A DNA stretch of 64,000 nt from positions 29,420,821 to 29,484,820 of the forward strand of contig OY726563.1 in assembly GCA_963383645.1 (NCBI GenBank), in the 5' to 3' direction. Position numbers and translations under genes: made by a program. Source of the stretch: Muscardinus avellanarius (lineage: Eukaryota; Chordata; Mammalia; Rodentia; Gliridae). The notes beneath the pieces are model-generated. The model searched no databases and was not told the origin of the DNA. It saw only the letters and a program-made list of their open reading frames with translations. This document shows, in pieces, positions 34,386 to 45,974 of this stretch (position 1 is its first letter; every line of letters starts with the position of its first letter).

Positions 34386-34588
34386 GCCAGGCATGGTGGA
34401 GCACACTTGTAATCCCAGCATTCAGGACGCTGAGACCTAAGACAGCCTCAGCTACTTTGTGAGGCCCTCTGTAACTGAGTGAGATCCTGTTTCAAAATAA
34501 AGAATAAAAAATAGTACAGGGGTATAGCTTGGAGGTCAAATGCCTCTGGGTTACATTCCAAGACCTGCCCAAAAAAAAAAAAAAAAAA
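34386..34588 (+). mobile_element. B1-dID SINE with target duplication
   Basis: A dimeric copy with an 18-base poly-A. The flanks ggcactaccaga (34374-34385) and ggcacgaccaga (34589-34600) match at 11 of 12 bases. Confidence 0.9.
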
Positions 34589-34600
34589 GGCACGACCAGA

Positions 34601-35062
34601 GGGGAAGAAAGAACAAATCCTGGAGGCATATTTGAAGTATTGATACTTGCTAATTTTCCACCATTAACGACAGACACAAATCCACTGTTTCAGAAAGTTT
34701 GAAGACCAGCAACAAGGAAACATGACTACAAATATATAGCTAGTTATTTTATATTCAAAAATAAAAATATCAAAGTGAAAATCTTCAAAGAAACCAAATA
34801 TTTGAGATCATATCATATAAATTTGGGAAGGGGGAGCACAAGTCAATGCATTGCAACTCATATAAAATGCTCAATTTAAACCAGAGTGAATCTTAAAAAG
34901 AGTGGAATACAAAAGTGCAACAAGCAAATACACCAAAAACCATAAAACAAGGGCAACAAGTAGAAAATACTGACAAATTTGATAGCCATTAATCCAAACA
35001 TAAACACCTTAAATGTGAGTTCTCTAAATAGATAAAAGACAGAAAAAAATCATTGTGAATAG
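34601..35062. other. Unique AT-rich DNA
   Basis: A-rich sequence with L1-like composition, but I cannot place it in any family. No open frame of note. Confidence 0.35.
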
Positions 35063-35099
35063 AAAAAGATAGGTTTTTTAATTTATTATTATTATTTTT

Positions 35100-35440
35100 T
35101 TGGTAATCATACATCACTTTGGAATACAAGACTTGAGAGGATATACAAGTACATATCATCCAATAAGCCTTCATCCAATCTCCATCCCATTCCCTTCCCC
35201 TCCCTCGATCCCATGCTTAATTGGTGATTATCTTTGATATAATTGTTTACGCACCTCATGAGTTTTAAACAGATTCCATCCTCCCCCATCCTCTCACCTC
35301 TGATTGGTCACCTTAATTGCTTTGCTATAGGGCCCTTTCTACTACTCGACCCCCTCCTGTTACCCCTTTTCTCTTAGTTCTTGCTAATTAGGGGAAGCAT
35401 CTGGAATTTATTTTCTGTTCTGTTTCTCTGTGCATGCTGC
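35100..35440 (-). mobile_element. L1 3' end module of the composite element (copy 2)
   Basis: It matches both copy 1 (14240-14580) and the independent L1 end at 3130-3480, including the ccctccctcgatcccatgctt and ggggaagcatctgg boxes. A-rich sequence with AAT units forms the tail at 35073-35100. Confidence 0.8.
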
Positions 35441-35454
35441 ATTGCAAGTTCCTA

Positions 35455-36355
35455 TCCCACTCTTGACAGCCCCAGTAGTGGCCTGGCCACCTGGAGGACT
35501 CTGATCCCGACCTCGCTGGCTCCAGCACTGGCCTTGCCTCATGGGAGGCCCCGATCCTGGCCTTGCTGGCACCTTCACCGAACTAACCCCTCCCTCAGCG
35601 GGCTCCTCTCCTGGCCTCAGAGGCCCCAGCACCAGCATAGCCTCACAACAGGCTCCGATCCTGGCCTCGCTGACCCTGGCATCAGCCTAACCCCTTGGCA
35701 GGCTACTATCCTGGTCTTGCAAGTCCCTGCTCCATCCTTAACTCACAGCAGTTTCTGATCCCAGCCTTGCTGGCCCCAGCACCGGCCTAACCCCTCAATG
35801 GCACTGATCCTTGCCTTGAAGGCCTCAGTAGCAGCCTTGCCTCACGGCAGGCTCTGGTCCCGGCCTCTTTGGCCCAGGCACTAACCTCACCCCTTGGCAG
35901 GCTCAGATCCCGAACTCGGAGGCCCCAGCCCCAGCCATACCTCAAGGTAGGCTCCGATCCCAGCCTCGCTTTTCAGGGCACTGGCCTAACCACTCAGCAG
36001 GCTCCTATCCAGGCCTCAGAGGCTCCAGCACTGGCCTGGCCTCACAGCAGGCTCCGATCCCAGCCTCAATGGCTCCAGCACTGGACTAACCCCTCGGCAG
36101 ACTCTGATTCCGGCCAGAGGCCTCAGAACTGGCCTTGCCTCGTGGCAGGCTCCAATCCCGGCCTCGCTGGCTCTGGCACTGGCCTAACATATCAGCTGGC
36201 TTCAATCCCAACTTCGGAGGCCCCAGCACCGACCTTGACTCAGGGCAGACTCCGATCCCAGCCTCATTGGCCCCGGCCCTGGCCTAACCCCTCGGCAGGC
36301 TCCAACCCCGGCCTTGCTGGCCCCAGCACTGGCCTCACCCCTCAGCAGGCTCTGA
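35455..36355 (-). repeat. VNTR of 50-bp units (copy 2)
   Basis: About 18 units of 50 bp show the same two alternating types as copy 1. A few units are shortened or lengthened by small indels (for example near 35580 and 36110), so this array is shorter and less regular. Confidence 0.9.
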
Positions 36356-36369
36356 TCCGAGCACCCTCT

Positions 36370-36880
36370 TCACTCAGCATGTTTTCCCACATTCCCAAGG
36401 GTGCATGGTGGTAGTATTCTGCCTCTGAGGTAATTTCTTCAAAAGTTCCAGGTATATTACGTCAGATCTCTGCCTCTCCTGAGTACCTGCCACTGCCAAT
36501 GCGACTGCTTCCACCATTTCAAATCTTTCCCAAGCTCTTTTCCCATACCACATAATGTCCAGTATTCCTAAGCATGCGCGACAGTAGCATTCGACCTTTG
36601 GGGTAATTTTTCAGAGGATCAAGGTGGGTTGGATCAGATGTCTGCCTCTCCCAAATCCAAGTCTCTACTGCCATCTCGGCCACTGCTACCACCATCGCCT
36701 TCCTCCTAGGTCTCCGCTAGACTGTCTCCTTACAGGTGATGTCCAGGATTCTTAACGATGTCGATAAGCAGCAGTCCTCCCTCACGGGGAATTTTTCCAA
36801 AAGTTCCAGTTCAGATGGATATATTGTGTCTGTATCTCCAATATTCTAGCTGCCACCGCGGCCATCTTAACCCCTCTCGA
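36370..36880 (-). repeat. Three ~170-bp promoter-like units (copy 2)
   Basis: The units start near 36880, 36710 and 36540 in element order. Shared boxes are gagatctga, ggaacttttg, aaattccccgtgagg/aaattaccccaaagg and gcatgcttaggaatactggac. They can be aligned with copy 1 over the full length. Confidence 0.65.
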
Positions 36881-37009
36881 ATATTTTTCTTTTTTCGTTT
36901 CCCTTTTTTTATTTTTATTTTTTAAACGAGAGAAGGGAGTATGTGTGGTTTGGGGAGGATGTGGGATCAGGCACTTGATAGGGATGAAATATTTTTTTTT
37001 CTTTCTGGG

Positions 37010-37353
37010 TGGGAGGGGGGTCTCCTAAGGGTGCCCCGCTCATGCTCGCCCATGGGCCAGGAGTTGGGGCCTTGCAGCCAGAACCTCTGAGCCCTTCCAG
37101 GTGGAGGGGGTTGCCTAAGGGTGCCCCGCCTGGGCCCGCCTACCCGCCCAGTTTTGGGGCCTTCTGGCCCGGACCTCTGGGGCTTTCTGGGTGGGAGGGG
37201 GTCGCCTAGGGTGCCCTGCCCATGCCCACCAACCCTCCCGGAATCGGGGCCATGCGGCCGGACTTCCGGGTGGGGGGGTCACCTAAGGGAGCCCCACCTG
37301 CACCTGCCCACCCTCCCTGGGGTTGGAGCCATGCTGCTCAGACCTACGGGGCC
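37010..37353 (-). repeat. GC-rich 5' tandem module of composite copy 2
   Basis: Four degenerate units of about 80-93 bp repeat gggtgggaggggg, gcctaagggtgcccc and ggggcc...ggacctctgg. This module is absent from copy 1, which has a different GC-rich 5' block at 16670-16883. Confidence 0.75.
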
Positions 37354-37385
37354 AAAAAAGATAGTTTTAATACAAATTAATAAAT

Positions 37386-37622
37386 ATAACATAGCCGGCC
37401 ATGGTGGCACACACTTGTAATTATAGTGGCACACACTTGTAATTTTAATACTTGAAAGGCTGAAATAAGAGGATTGCAGGTTAATGGGCAGTTTGAGCAA
37501 CATAGTGAGATCCTGTTTCAAATAAAAAATAAAATAAGTCTGGGGTTATAACCCGGAAGTAGAAAGCCCCTGGTTTTCATTCCTAGCGCCACATAAATGA
37601 ATGGATGAATAAGTAAAAATAA
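37386..37622 (+). mobile_element. B1-dID SINE with an internal duplication
   Basis: The left end contains gtggcacacacttgtaatt twice in tandem (37405-37445). The rest is a standard B1 plus dID with a tail of ATGA/AATA units. Confidence 0.8.
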
Positions 37623-37931
37623 ATAAATAAAACCTAGAATAAAATGGAAAACAATATTTTACTTTCAAGGGTGTTGCAAGTATTAGATATGAGATAAATG
37701 AATACTGCCTTGTACACAGTAGGAACATTATTATAGTAATTAGCACAACAAAAAGCTTAATGAAAAGCAGCTTAATTTACAAATTGGTCTTTACATATAA
37801 TAAGAAATGTTTATCCTCATTCTTCTGCCTTTTTTTCTCATTACTTGTATCTCAGGTTCACGAGAAGATAAAGAAATACATCTAGCATTGAGACTTTCAA
37901 ATAATTTTATTCTTTAAAATCACTAGTCCAA
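37623..37931. other. Short unique stretch with a MIR-like patch
   Basis: The stretch 37660-37740 (gtgttgcaagtattagatatgagataaatg...cagtaggaac) resembles the 3' part of an ancient MIR SINE on the plus strand. Confidence 0.4.
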
Positions 37932-38111
37932 GCTGGGTATGGTGGTGCATGCTTGTAATCCCCCCCGGCATGGGAGGCAGAGACAGGAGGATCGCTCAGG
38001 TTTGAAGCCAGCCTCACTGGTTTAAGACCCTGATTCCAAATAAAAAAATATAAAATAGGTCTTGGAGTGTAGCCTGAAGGTAGAAGAGTTTCCAGGAACT
38101 CCAGTACCACC

Positions 38112-38144
<33 letters not shown>

Positions 38145-38150
38145 AAAGAA
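37932..38150 (+). mobile_element. B1-dID SINE, first of two in tandem
   Basis: A complete dimeric copy with an A-rich tail. The target aaaatcactagtccaa stands before it, again between it and the next SINE, and (atcactagtacaa) after the second. Confidence 0.88.
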
Positions 38151-38166
38151 AAATCACTAGTCCAAG

Positions 38167-38368
38167 CCAGGCGTGGTAGCATATGTTTGTAATCCCAGCA
38201 TTCAGGAGGCTGAGACCAGAGGATTGTGGTTTGCGGACAGCTTCAGCTACTTAGTGATGCTCTCCACAATTTAGTGAGACCCTGTTTCAAGATAAAGAAT
38301 AAAAAATAGGGCAGGGGGTATAGCTCTGGGGTCAAATGTCCCTGGTTCTATCACCAGACCCTTAAAAA
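38167..38368 (+). mobile_element. B1-dID SINE, second of two in tandem
   Basis: This copy differs from its neighbour at many diagnostic bases (gaccagaggattgtggtttgcggac; ggtatagctctggggtcaaatg). The pair is therefore two independent insertions into the same target and not a local duplication. Confidence 0.88.
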
Positions 38369-38494
38369 ATAATCACTAGTACAACAATATGGGAAACAGG
38401 AATTTTATTAATTTTAGAGTAAAAATACTATGTTTCTTGGGAAAATAATCTATCAAATTAAAAAAAATATATTTGTGATATGCTAAAACTTTAG

Positions 38495-38865
38495 ATTCAT
38501 TTTGAGGCAATATCTTTAATGTCCCCCAAACACTCATATACTAAAGGCTTGGGGATCAGCCTGTGGCATAATTGGGAGCTGTTAGAAACTTAAGGGGGTG
38601 GTTCCTATGGGAAGAAAATTATGTCATTAGAGGCATGATATGGAAAGGGATACTGGAACCATAGCCCTTCCCTTTCTGTCTTTGCTTCCCAGGTGGCATA
38701 AGATGAGCAGCCTCCTCTACCACATGTTCCTACCACTGCCACCATGATGCTCTGCCTCAGCTCAAGTCCAACACAATGGAGTCGACTGAACAGAGAATGA
38801 AATCTCTAAAACTGTAAATCCAAATAAATCTTTTCTGCTTTAAGTTGTTTCTTTCAAGAATTTTT
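38495..38865 (+). mobile_element. MaLR-type LTR
   Basis: The order of boxes fits ERVL-MaLR LTRs: gtcccccaaacactcatatac, attgggagctgttagaaac, ctttgcttcccaggtggcataagatgagcagcc, and a polyadenylation region ccaaataaatcttttctgctttaagttg (read in parts). Coding internal sequence is absent. Confidence 0.6.
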
Positions 38866-39355
38866 TCCAAAAAATAGCAAACTATCAAAACCATATCATA
38901 AAAATGTATTTTATTAGAAATAAAAGCACCGTTATATAATGGAGTCATTCATAATTTGTTGGAGGGGACAAAACTGGGAAGCAACTCAATAAGTTAATGA
39001 AAATGATAGGATATCATTCTGAAGTATAGTATATTTATGCTATATATTTTTTGTGTGTGTGTGGCACTGGAGATTGACATATTGAGAAAGGATAGGGTAA
39101 TGGTGAAAACATACATAATTATGATGATAATAGCAGTCTAGATATGTTTACTTTTTTCTTTATCTTAACTGAGAAAAGCAATGTGTAGATGTATTTATGA
39201 GCATACTTACTGTTTTATTCAGAGATTCATATAGTTATAAATAATATGCTGCACATATACAAAATGTAACTCTGATGGGAAGTAAATATGTTAATTAGCT
39301 TGATAGCAATAATCATTTAATCATTTTAGACTGCATTTTCTTACTTCTATATTTG

Positions 39356-39560
39356 TTTTAGTCAGCTGTGTTCATCACCGTGACAAAATACCTGGAAAAA
39401 AATAACTTAAAAGAGTAAAGATTTATTTTGGCTCAAGCTTTCAGAGGTTTCAGTTTATGCTCAATTGCCTCCAATTTTTTGTGTGCAGAACACAGAACAC
39501 CCTTATGAGCTGTTAGGATGCTGGTGTTCATCCAGCAACTGCCTTCTGGACACTACATAA
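39356..39560 (-). mobile_element. MaLR-type LTR fragment
   Basis: The reverse complement ends ccaggtattttgtcac...agctgactaaaac, and has AATAAA-like sequence before it. This is the 3' end of a related LTR on the minus strand. Sequence to 40030 may be its degraded remainder; it contains an imperfect ~75-bp duplication (39833-39960). Confidence 0.5.
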
Positions 39561-40279
39561 GAGTAGCCCAAGCCATATGCCAAACTGCTTTTTCCCAAAG
39601 TCTACTCAGTCTTCCAGAATAGAGTGCAGATCACCCCTTGGGTCCCTGGTTGGCCTTGATGTCCAGCAGAGGCCTTGAGGTCACTACATGAGTGTGGCCT
39701 GGACCAAGTGACTTCAAATGCACACCACTTTCTCTCAAAGCCAACCTGGTAGAGAAAGAAAAGCTCCCAAATGGAGGGATTCCTAGAGAAAGTAACCATT
39801 CCCAGAAGCTTATATAGTTTATATTTCTCTGAGTCCTCTTTTAGTTGGGGTTTTAGAGGAAGTTCCTGAGATTTGCATAGTATATTTGCATAGGGTCTTT
39901 CTTTGAGTCTCCTTTTCTTAGTTGAGGTTCCAGAAGCTGTTTCTTGGATTCTCTGAGGAATTTTCCTGAGCGTGTTGATCAGCAAAACAGATAGTTTTGT
40001 GAACTCTGGTCACTCTTAGGAATTACATTGCAAGATACCCTCCTATATTCCTGTTACTCACTGAATTAAAATAACTCATTCACTTGTATACAAGAAAAGC
40101 TTTCATGACTTTTCTATCATCTCATTTCCCTTTTTAATTCTAATAAAAATAGATGACATTTAACATTCAAATGAAGTTTCATGATGTAAAAAGTAAAAAG
40201 TACCATTTATTTTTTGTCTGTGGGTTATATTGTTAAAATGTGTTATTTTGAAGTAGGAAAACCATATAAAAATTTAAAA

Positions 40280-40868
40280 AAGAACTACCAAACTAATGCA
40301 TGCATATTCTATGTTCATAGCAGCCCAATTAACAATTGCCAAACTATGGAACCAGCCAAGATGTCCATCAACAGATGAATGGATTACAAAACTATGGCAT
40401 ATTTACGCAATGAAATTTGACTCAGCCATAAAGAAAAACAAAATTATGCCATTTACAAGGAAATGGATGGAACCGGAGAACATTATGCTAAGTGAGATTA
40501 GTCCGTCACAAAAAATAAGAAATTGATGCTCTTTCTAATATGTGGAAGCTAGGGAGAAAATGGGTCATAGGAGAAACTCTATATAAAGAAGGAGAAACTA
40601 TAGATGAGCAAATAAGGCCACAAACTTGAGGATATGGGAGGGGGGAAAGAGGGAAACTTTCTAATTTCCTAATGTACATGATGCACATTCATAAATATAT
40701 CAAAGTCAATCACTAAGCCAAACATGAGAAGGGAGGAAGAGAAAGTGGGGACGGAATTGGGAAAGGGCTAACTGAATGATACGTGCATGTTTGCCTCTAC
40801 CATCTTGTAATCCATTAAGATTTACAACAACAATGCACTAATTTAAAAAATAAAGAAAAAATAAAAAG
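40280..40868 (+). pseudogene. L1 3' end: last part of ORF2 and 3' UTR
   Basis: The plus strand encodes the ORF2 C-terminal PSTDEW...NKIMPF region (frame 40296-40526, ending early) followed by the local L1 3' UTR to the A-rich tail at 40840-40868. It is 5'-truncated and among the better-preserved L1 ends. Confidence 0.85.
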
Positions 40869-40975
40869 AATGGCACTGGCTAACATTTTATTGCCTAGTA
40901 ACCAAAATTAAAGTAACAACATAAAAGGTATTCAGTGTTTTTGCTCCCTTATGGAATTCTAAGCAGTCGTTACTT

Positions 40976-41172
40976 TTTTTTTTTTTTTTTTTTTTTGGTG
41001 GTGGTATTGGAGATGGAACCCTTCTACCTCCAGGCTACACACCCAGACCTATTTTATATTTTATTTGGAAACAGGGTCTCTTAAGCCAGCAAGGCTGGCT
41101 TTGAACCTGAGTGATCCTCCTGTCTCCACCTCTAAAGCATGGGGATTACAAGCGTGTACCACCATGCCGGAT
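40976..41172 (-). mobile_element. B1-dID SINE with target duplication
   Basis: Poly-T of about 22 bases precedes a reversed dimeric SINE ending accatgccgg. The flanks tctaagcagtcgttacttt and tctaagcagtcattacttt differ at one base. Confidence 0.9.
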
Positions 41173-41724
41173 CTAAGCAGTCATTACTTTGAAGCATTAT
41201 AAGCATAGATTTTAATGAGAGATCCAGAAAAGAGTTGTATATAAATAATCTGAAAATAAAATTTATCTTAAAGATATATAGAGCACACATTTGCTTACAT
41301 ATTAATCAGAGGTATCCAGGGAAATGGCTTGCCCTTTGAAGCACCACTTTCATTTAAAAGTGAATAATGAACTTCTGGGTTTTAGGTTCACATGTTAAAA
41401 TCTTGAAAGTCAGCACTTTCATCCTTACAAGAAAAAAGTTAAACTCAAATCCAGTCACTTCCAGTCCCATCAGAGAATTGAGATCACAAGTCAAATCACC
41501 ATAGTGAAATCTGGAACAAATATCAAATATAAATTAGTTGAAATTGTTTGGAGCAGAAACCACTAGAATCATAAACTAGTAGAAAAGTGTAAATGGAAAT
41601 TCTGAAAAATTGCTGGAGACTTAGTATGGAGCTTGAGAATGAAAACTACTAGTAATTCAGTCTTGGGAGTGCCACCGCCACACTTTTATGGGCTTTACTT
41701 TCAGCAATCTTAGAGTCCCTTGGT
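41173..41724. other. Unique AT-rich DNA
   Basis: No feature recognised. Confidence 0.4.
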
Positions 41725-41938
41725 AGCTGGGCATGATTGTGCATGCTTGTAAACCCAGCACTTGGGAGGTTAGGACAGGAGGATCTTGCAGGTTTAAAGC
41801 CAGCCTCAGCTACCTAGTGAGGCTCTTAGAAACTTAGTGAGACCCTGTTTCCAAATAAAGTACAAAATAGGTCTGGAAGTATAGCCCGGGAGGAGAAAAG
41901 CCCTTGGGTTCCACCCCAAGTACCACACACACACAAAA
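41725..41938 (+). mobile_element. B1-dID SINE
   Basis: Complete halves (gctgggcatgattgtgcatgc; gtatagcccgggaggagaaa) with an (AC)-rich tail. Confidence 0.88.
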
Positions 41939-42353
41939 TATCCCTTGAAATTATGAACAGAAAAAAGGGAAGTAACTATTATGAAGTGATTCCACAATAA
42001 TCTCCAAAACAAAAGCCTACTACAACTAAGGGAAGCTACTTTAATAAATCCTTATATAAGTAGGATAATAAAAGTAACCAAATTCTATATTCAATAGATT
42101 TTCTGTCTTTTCAAAGGTGAGATAAAAGGAAGACAAAGAAACATTTGTCAAACATAGTTCCTAGTACCCAGTACACCATGTCCAGTTTTAAGAAAAAATA
42201 AGATAAGGCATGGTAAAATGAAAAAAAAAATACAATCGAGAAGACAAATCAGGCATCAGAACCAGAATAAAATATGGCATATATTTTTAAATTATCATCT
42301 GGAAAGTTAAAATGATTAACACATTAAAGGCTTAAAAACAAAACAACATAAAG
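41939..42353. other. Unique AT-rich DNA
   Basis: No feature recognised. Confidence 0.4.
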
Positions 42354-42542
42354 CGAGGTGTGGTGGTGCATACCTGTAATCTCTTTACTTGGAAAGCTGA
42401 GACAGGAGGTTGCAGGTTCAAGACCAGCCTCGGAAACTTAGTAAGGTCCTTAGAAAATTAGTGAGATCTTATTTCAAAATAAAATATATTAGGGTTGAAG
42501 CCGTAACTCAAAGGTAGAAGAACCAGGATTTAATTTCTAGTG

Positions 42543-42584
<42 letters not shown>
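42354..42584 (+). mobile_element. B1-dID SINE with an (AC)n tail
   Basis: A dimeric copy whose tail is (AC)20 at 42544-42584. The flanks share aacaacataaa as target duplication. Confidence 0.88.
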
Positions 42585-42588
<4 letters not shown>

Positions 42589-42840
42589 TAAACAACATAA
42601 AGGAATATATGGGTAATACAAGGAAAGTTGTAGAAATTTCAAGGAAGAAACACTAGGAAATTCTACAAAGTAAAAAAGTCTATAAAATATGTGATGGGAT
42701 CATTATTAGATTGGACAAATCTAAAGATATAATTTGTGAATGTATATTAATAGAAACGTTCTATATTGAAATGTCAAATAAAAAATAGAATAAAGTCAAG
42801 GAACATACTATACAAAAATGTTAAGATAGTTAAAAAGAGT

Positions 42841-43047
42841 CCTGCATGGTGGTGCACTCTTGTAATTCTGGTTCTTGGGAGGCTAAGACACGGGTATTTC
42901 AGGTTTGCGGCCAGCCTCAGCTGCTTAATGAGGCCCTTCAAATTTAGTAAGACCCTGTTTCAAAATGAAGAATAAAAAAATAGGCCTGAGAGTGTAGATT
43001 GGAGGTAGAATATCCCAGGGTTCAATCCCAAGTATCACAAAAAAATA
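42841..43047 (+). mobile_element. B1-dID SINE
   Basis: A dimeric copy (tgcatggtggtgcactcttg; gtgtagattggaggtagaat). The flanks share agttaaaaag. Confidence 0.85.
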
Positions 43048-43126
43048 GAGTTAAAAAGGTATAAGTGTGGATAATAGGCATGTCAGAAAAAAGAAACAAA
43101 GTAGCAGAAAAATAAATAATGATTAA

Positions 43127-45974
43127 GAATTTCCTATCTCTCTGATTGCTAAGATGTTGAGCATTTTAATACATTTATTGGCCATTTGAATTTCTTCTTT
43201 TGGAGGTGTCTTTTTAATTCACTTGCCCATTTTTGATAGAGTTCTTTTCCTAGTGTTCAATTTCTTGAGTTCTCTCTTTATTTCAGATATTAACCTTCGA
43301 TCAGAGGAATAGTTGGCAAAATTTTTCTCCCATTCTATTGGCTCTCTTTTGAAGTTTTTGATAGTTTCCTTTGCTTTACAAGAGCTCTTCAGTATAATGC
43401 AATCCCACATATTGATCTGCATTTTAGTTTCTTGTGCCTTTTGAGATTTCACCTAACTTCAACTAGAATGGCAATAATTTTAAAAGCACAAACAACAACA
43501 AATGCTGGCAAGGATGTGGAGAAGTGGTGCCGGAACCAGCCGGCAAAAGTACAGGTTCCAAAGAAAGGAGTGAGGATTAAAGAATTCAAGCATGGGAGGG
43601 CCACCAGTCACTTCTGAGACCCTGGAGTTTATTGTCTCATGGTTATTTATCCATTTTCTAGCTTCAGATTACACAGAAATGCAAGAAAGACAAGTACAAA
43701 GTACATACATTGTGGGCAAGCCAAACAATACCTTAGTATAACATAAGCCTAATCTTATCTAGCAGACAGAACAATAGTATCAATCATTCTGAAAGAATCT
43801 TAATTACTTTGAAACCCAAATGACTTCATACCTTGTTGACTCTGGGCCAAGAACAGTCAGAAGTACTCTTTTAAGTAAAGGTGAGACAAAATAAGGTGCT
43901 GAAAGCCAGCTAGTCCAATGGGGCGCGAGTTTGCTCGCGGTCGAGGGTCTCAGTAAAGGTGGGGAAGGACAGAGTGATTTTCTACAGATTCTTATCTGTA
44001 GCGGTTCTTTCCTAGGAAAATAATCCTATGATCGGCGCTTTTAAAAAGAACCTGACATGGATCGATGCTTCTTGTGCAATCAAACACTTTATTTTGGACA
44101 CAAGATTTTTTATATATTCCCCTCTCCCAGTGAGTTTCTAGTAAAAAGAAGTGCAAAACATCCAAGATACAAAAGAGAGATACGCATGCAAATTACCAAC
44201 CCTGAACAAGACAAAAGTAAAGCACGGGATATTCCAGGTCTTTGTGTTTGAAATCAGTCCCATTATCTCAGGTGGGCCTTGTGCTCGGGAGCCCAGCCCC
44301 CTTTGGCCTTGCAGCTGCAGAGGCTTCTATTTGGCTAAAAGTCACACCCAAAATCACTTGAAGAATTTAGTTTTTAAGATCACTCGAAGAATCCAGTTTT
44401 TAAGAGTTTTCATTCCTAGGGCTTAGTCCAATGTCCTCCTTTATATATAATGGGGGACTAAGTCCGAGATTCCAGCTTTCATAGAGTTATCTTAAGGAAA
44501 ATCCGTGTTCCTTCATGATGATCTAGGGAATTTCGATGAATGTCTGCTGGATTTTGTCTGCAATACTATCCGCTGTCTGAAAACTTAAACAAACTCATGA
44601 CACAGTTTAGCAGGTAAACACCAAGAAATAACATGAAGTCTTTAGATTTAGTTGTCAGATATATTTCTCTAGCAGCTGAGCATTTTCCTTCTTTTAATAA
44701 TCCATATTCCTATCACTAACCTTCTGCAACTTTCTTTTCTTTTCTGATTACCCTAATTCTCTCTTTCCCATTCGGGCCAATCTCAGGATAAGCTCTTCTT
44801 CATACAAAATACTTTCTTATTCTCACCATATTTTCTTTCTTTTCATCTTTACACATCTATTTTATCTGTCCTTTGTTTTGACATAGCTATTTTTAACCAG
44901 GTGGTGTCGCTGTATTGAAGGTCGAAGGTGGACTGGAATGCTGCTTCTAATTACCATTTGAACAAGGCTCATCTAATTACCATTTGAGCAAGGCTGAAAG
45001 TTTACTGGAAGGACATGGATTCTGTTTTCACTCACAGTCCTGATCTTTTTTCCACCGGAGCAATTTCAAGTGGAAAGTTAAAAGAATCATTACCAAAAGG
45101 ATAGTAGTTATGAAAGAATATCTAAGAGTGGAGGAGTTTTTTGGCCAGAGACGATGCCCTCTCTCGGGGCTAATCGCCGATGACTACATGGATTCTCACA
45201 CATGTAGATGCCGAGATGGAGTGGGCAGCAAAGTCTTGGCAATAAGGGGAAGACCTTAGTGGCTCCCCACAAAGTGGGAACTCTAATATATTGTTGGTGG
45301 GATTGTAAATTAGTACAACAACTTTGGAAAAGAGTAGGGAGGATCCTCAAAAGAATAAGGATAAACCTACCATATGATCCAGTCATACCACTTCTGGGTA
45401 TCTACCCAAAAGAATGGAAACCAAGCTACCAGACTAATGCATGTGTATCTATGTTCATAGCTACACAAATCACAATTGCTAAATTATGGAATCATCCAAG
45501 ATGTCCATCAACAGATGAATGATTACAAAACTATGTGATATGTACACAATGAAATTTTACTCAGCAATAAAGAACAAAATTATGTCATTTACAGGGAAAT
45601 GAATGGAACTGCAGATCATTAAGCTAAGTGAGATTGGTCAGTTGGAAAGAATAATAAATTGGATGCTCTCCCTAATATGTAGAATCTAGGAAGAAATGGG
45701 TCATAGGAGAAACTAGACAAAAAAAGGAGAAACTGTGGATGAGCAAATATGGTGACCTGAGAGGATGGGAAGAGAAGAGAAAAATTTCTTAAAGTACAGG
45801 ATGTACATTCAAGAACATATCAAAGTTGTTCAATAAGCCAAACGTGAGGAGGAGGGTGGGCAGAGGGAACGGGATGGGAATTGGGTAAAGGCTAAGTGAT
45901 GTGCATGTATGCCTCTACCAACTTATACTCCACTAAGATGTACGACTACAATGCACCAATAAAAAAATAAAAAA
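43127..45974 (+). pseudogene. Twin-primed L1, interrupted by an LTR element
   Basis: The left part (43127-43440) is ORF2 sequence on the minus strand. The right part (43441-43527 and 45269-45974) is the directly following ORF2 C-terminus and 3' UTR on the plus strand, ending in an A-rich tail. The two parts are contiguous in L1 order, which is the hallmark of twin priming. The flanks aagaatttcc (43117-43126) and aagaattttcc (45975-45985) look like the target duplication. The LTR element at 43528-45268 entered later. Confidence 0.75.
43528..45268. mobile_element. LTR retrotransposon or long LTR with 6-bp duplication
   Basis: The element begins TGCCGGAACC and ends CCCCACA, so it has TG...CA termini, and is enclosed by aagtgg at 43522-43527 and 45269-45274. 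L1 ORF2 reads through once it is removed. Six-base duplications fit class II (ERVK/IAP-like) integration. Internal blocks match the element at 9073-10842 in reverse orientation. On the minus strand AATAAA-type signals occur near 43630 and 44088 and the outer end reads tgtggggagcc, which favours minus as sense. No intact viral frame remains. Confidence 0.7.

Larger units (their letters stand above)
35073..37353 (-). mobile_element. SVA-like composite retrotransposon, copy 2
   Basis: The modules and their order match copy 1. In element order: a GC-rich 5' module (37353-37010), an A/T-rich linker (36995-36890), three ~170-bp units (36880-36370) opening with aagatggccgcgg, a 50-bp VNTR of about 18 units (36355-35455), then L1 3' sequence (35440-35100) with an A-rich tail. 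The flanks share aaaaagatag (35063-35072 and 37355-37364). The VNTR/L1 junction is the same as in copy 1 (gcatctgg...ttgcaagttc), so both copies descend from one composite source. It encodes no protein of its own. Confidence 0.8.

Noticed and set aside
35381..36414. Open frames of up to 181 codons in the second VNTR
   Set aside because: Same artefact as in the first VNTR. The translated repeats differ in frame from those of copy 1, so no shared protein exists.
39602..39985. 127-codon minus-strand frame as a gene
   Set aside because: It overlaps a degraded LTR-like region with an internal duplication. No domain, splice signals or start context could be supported.
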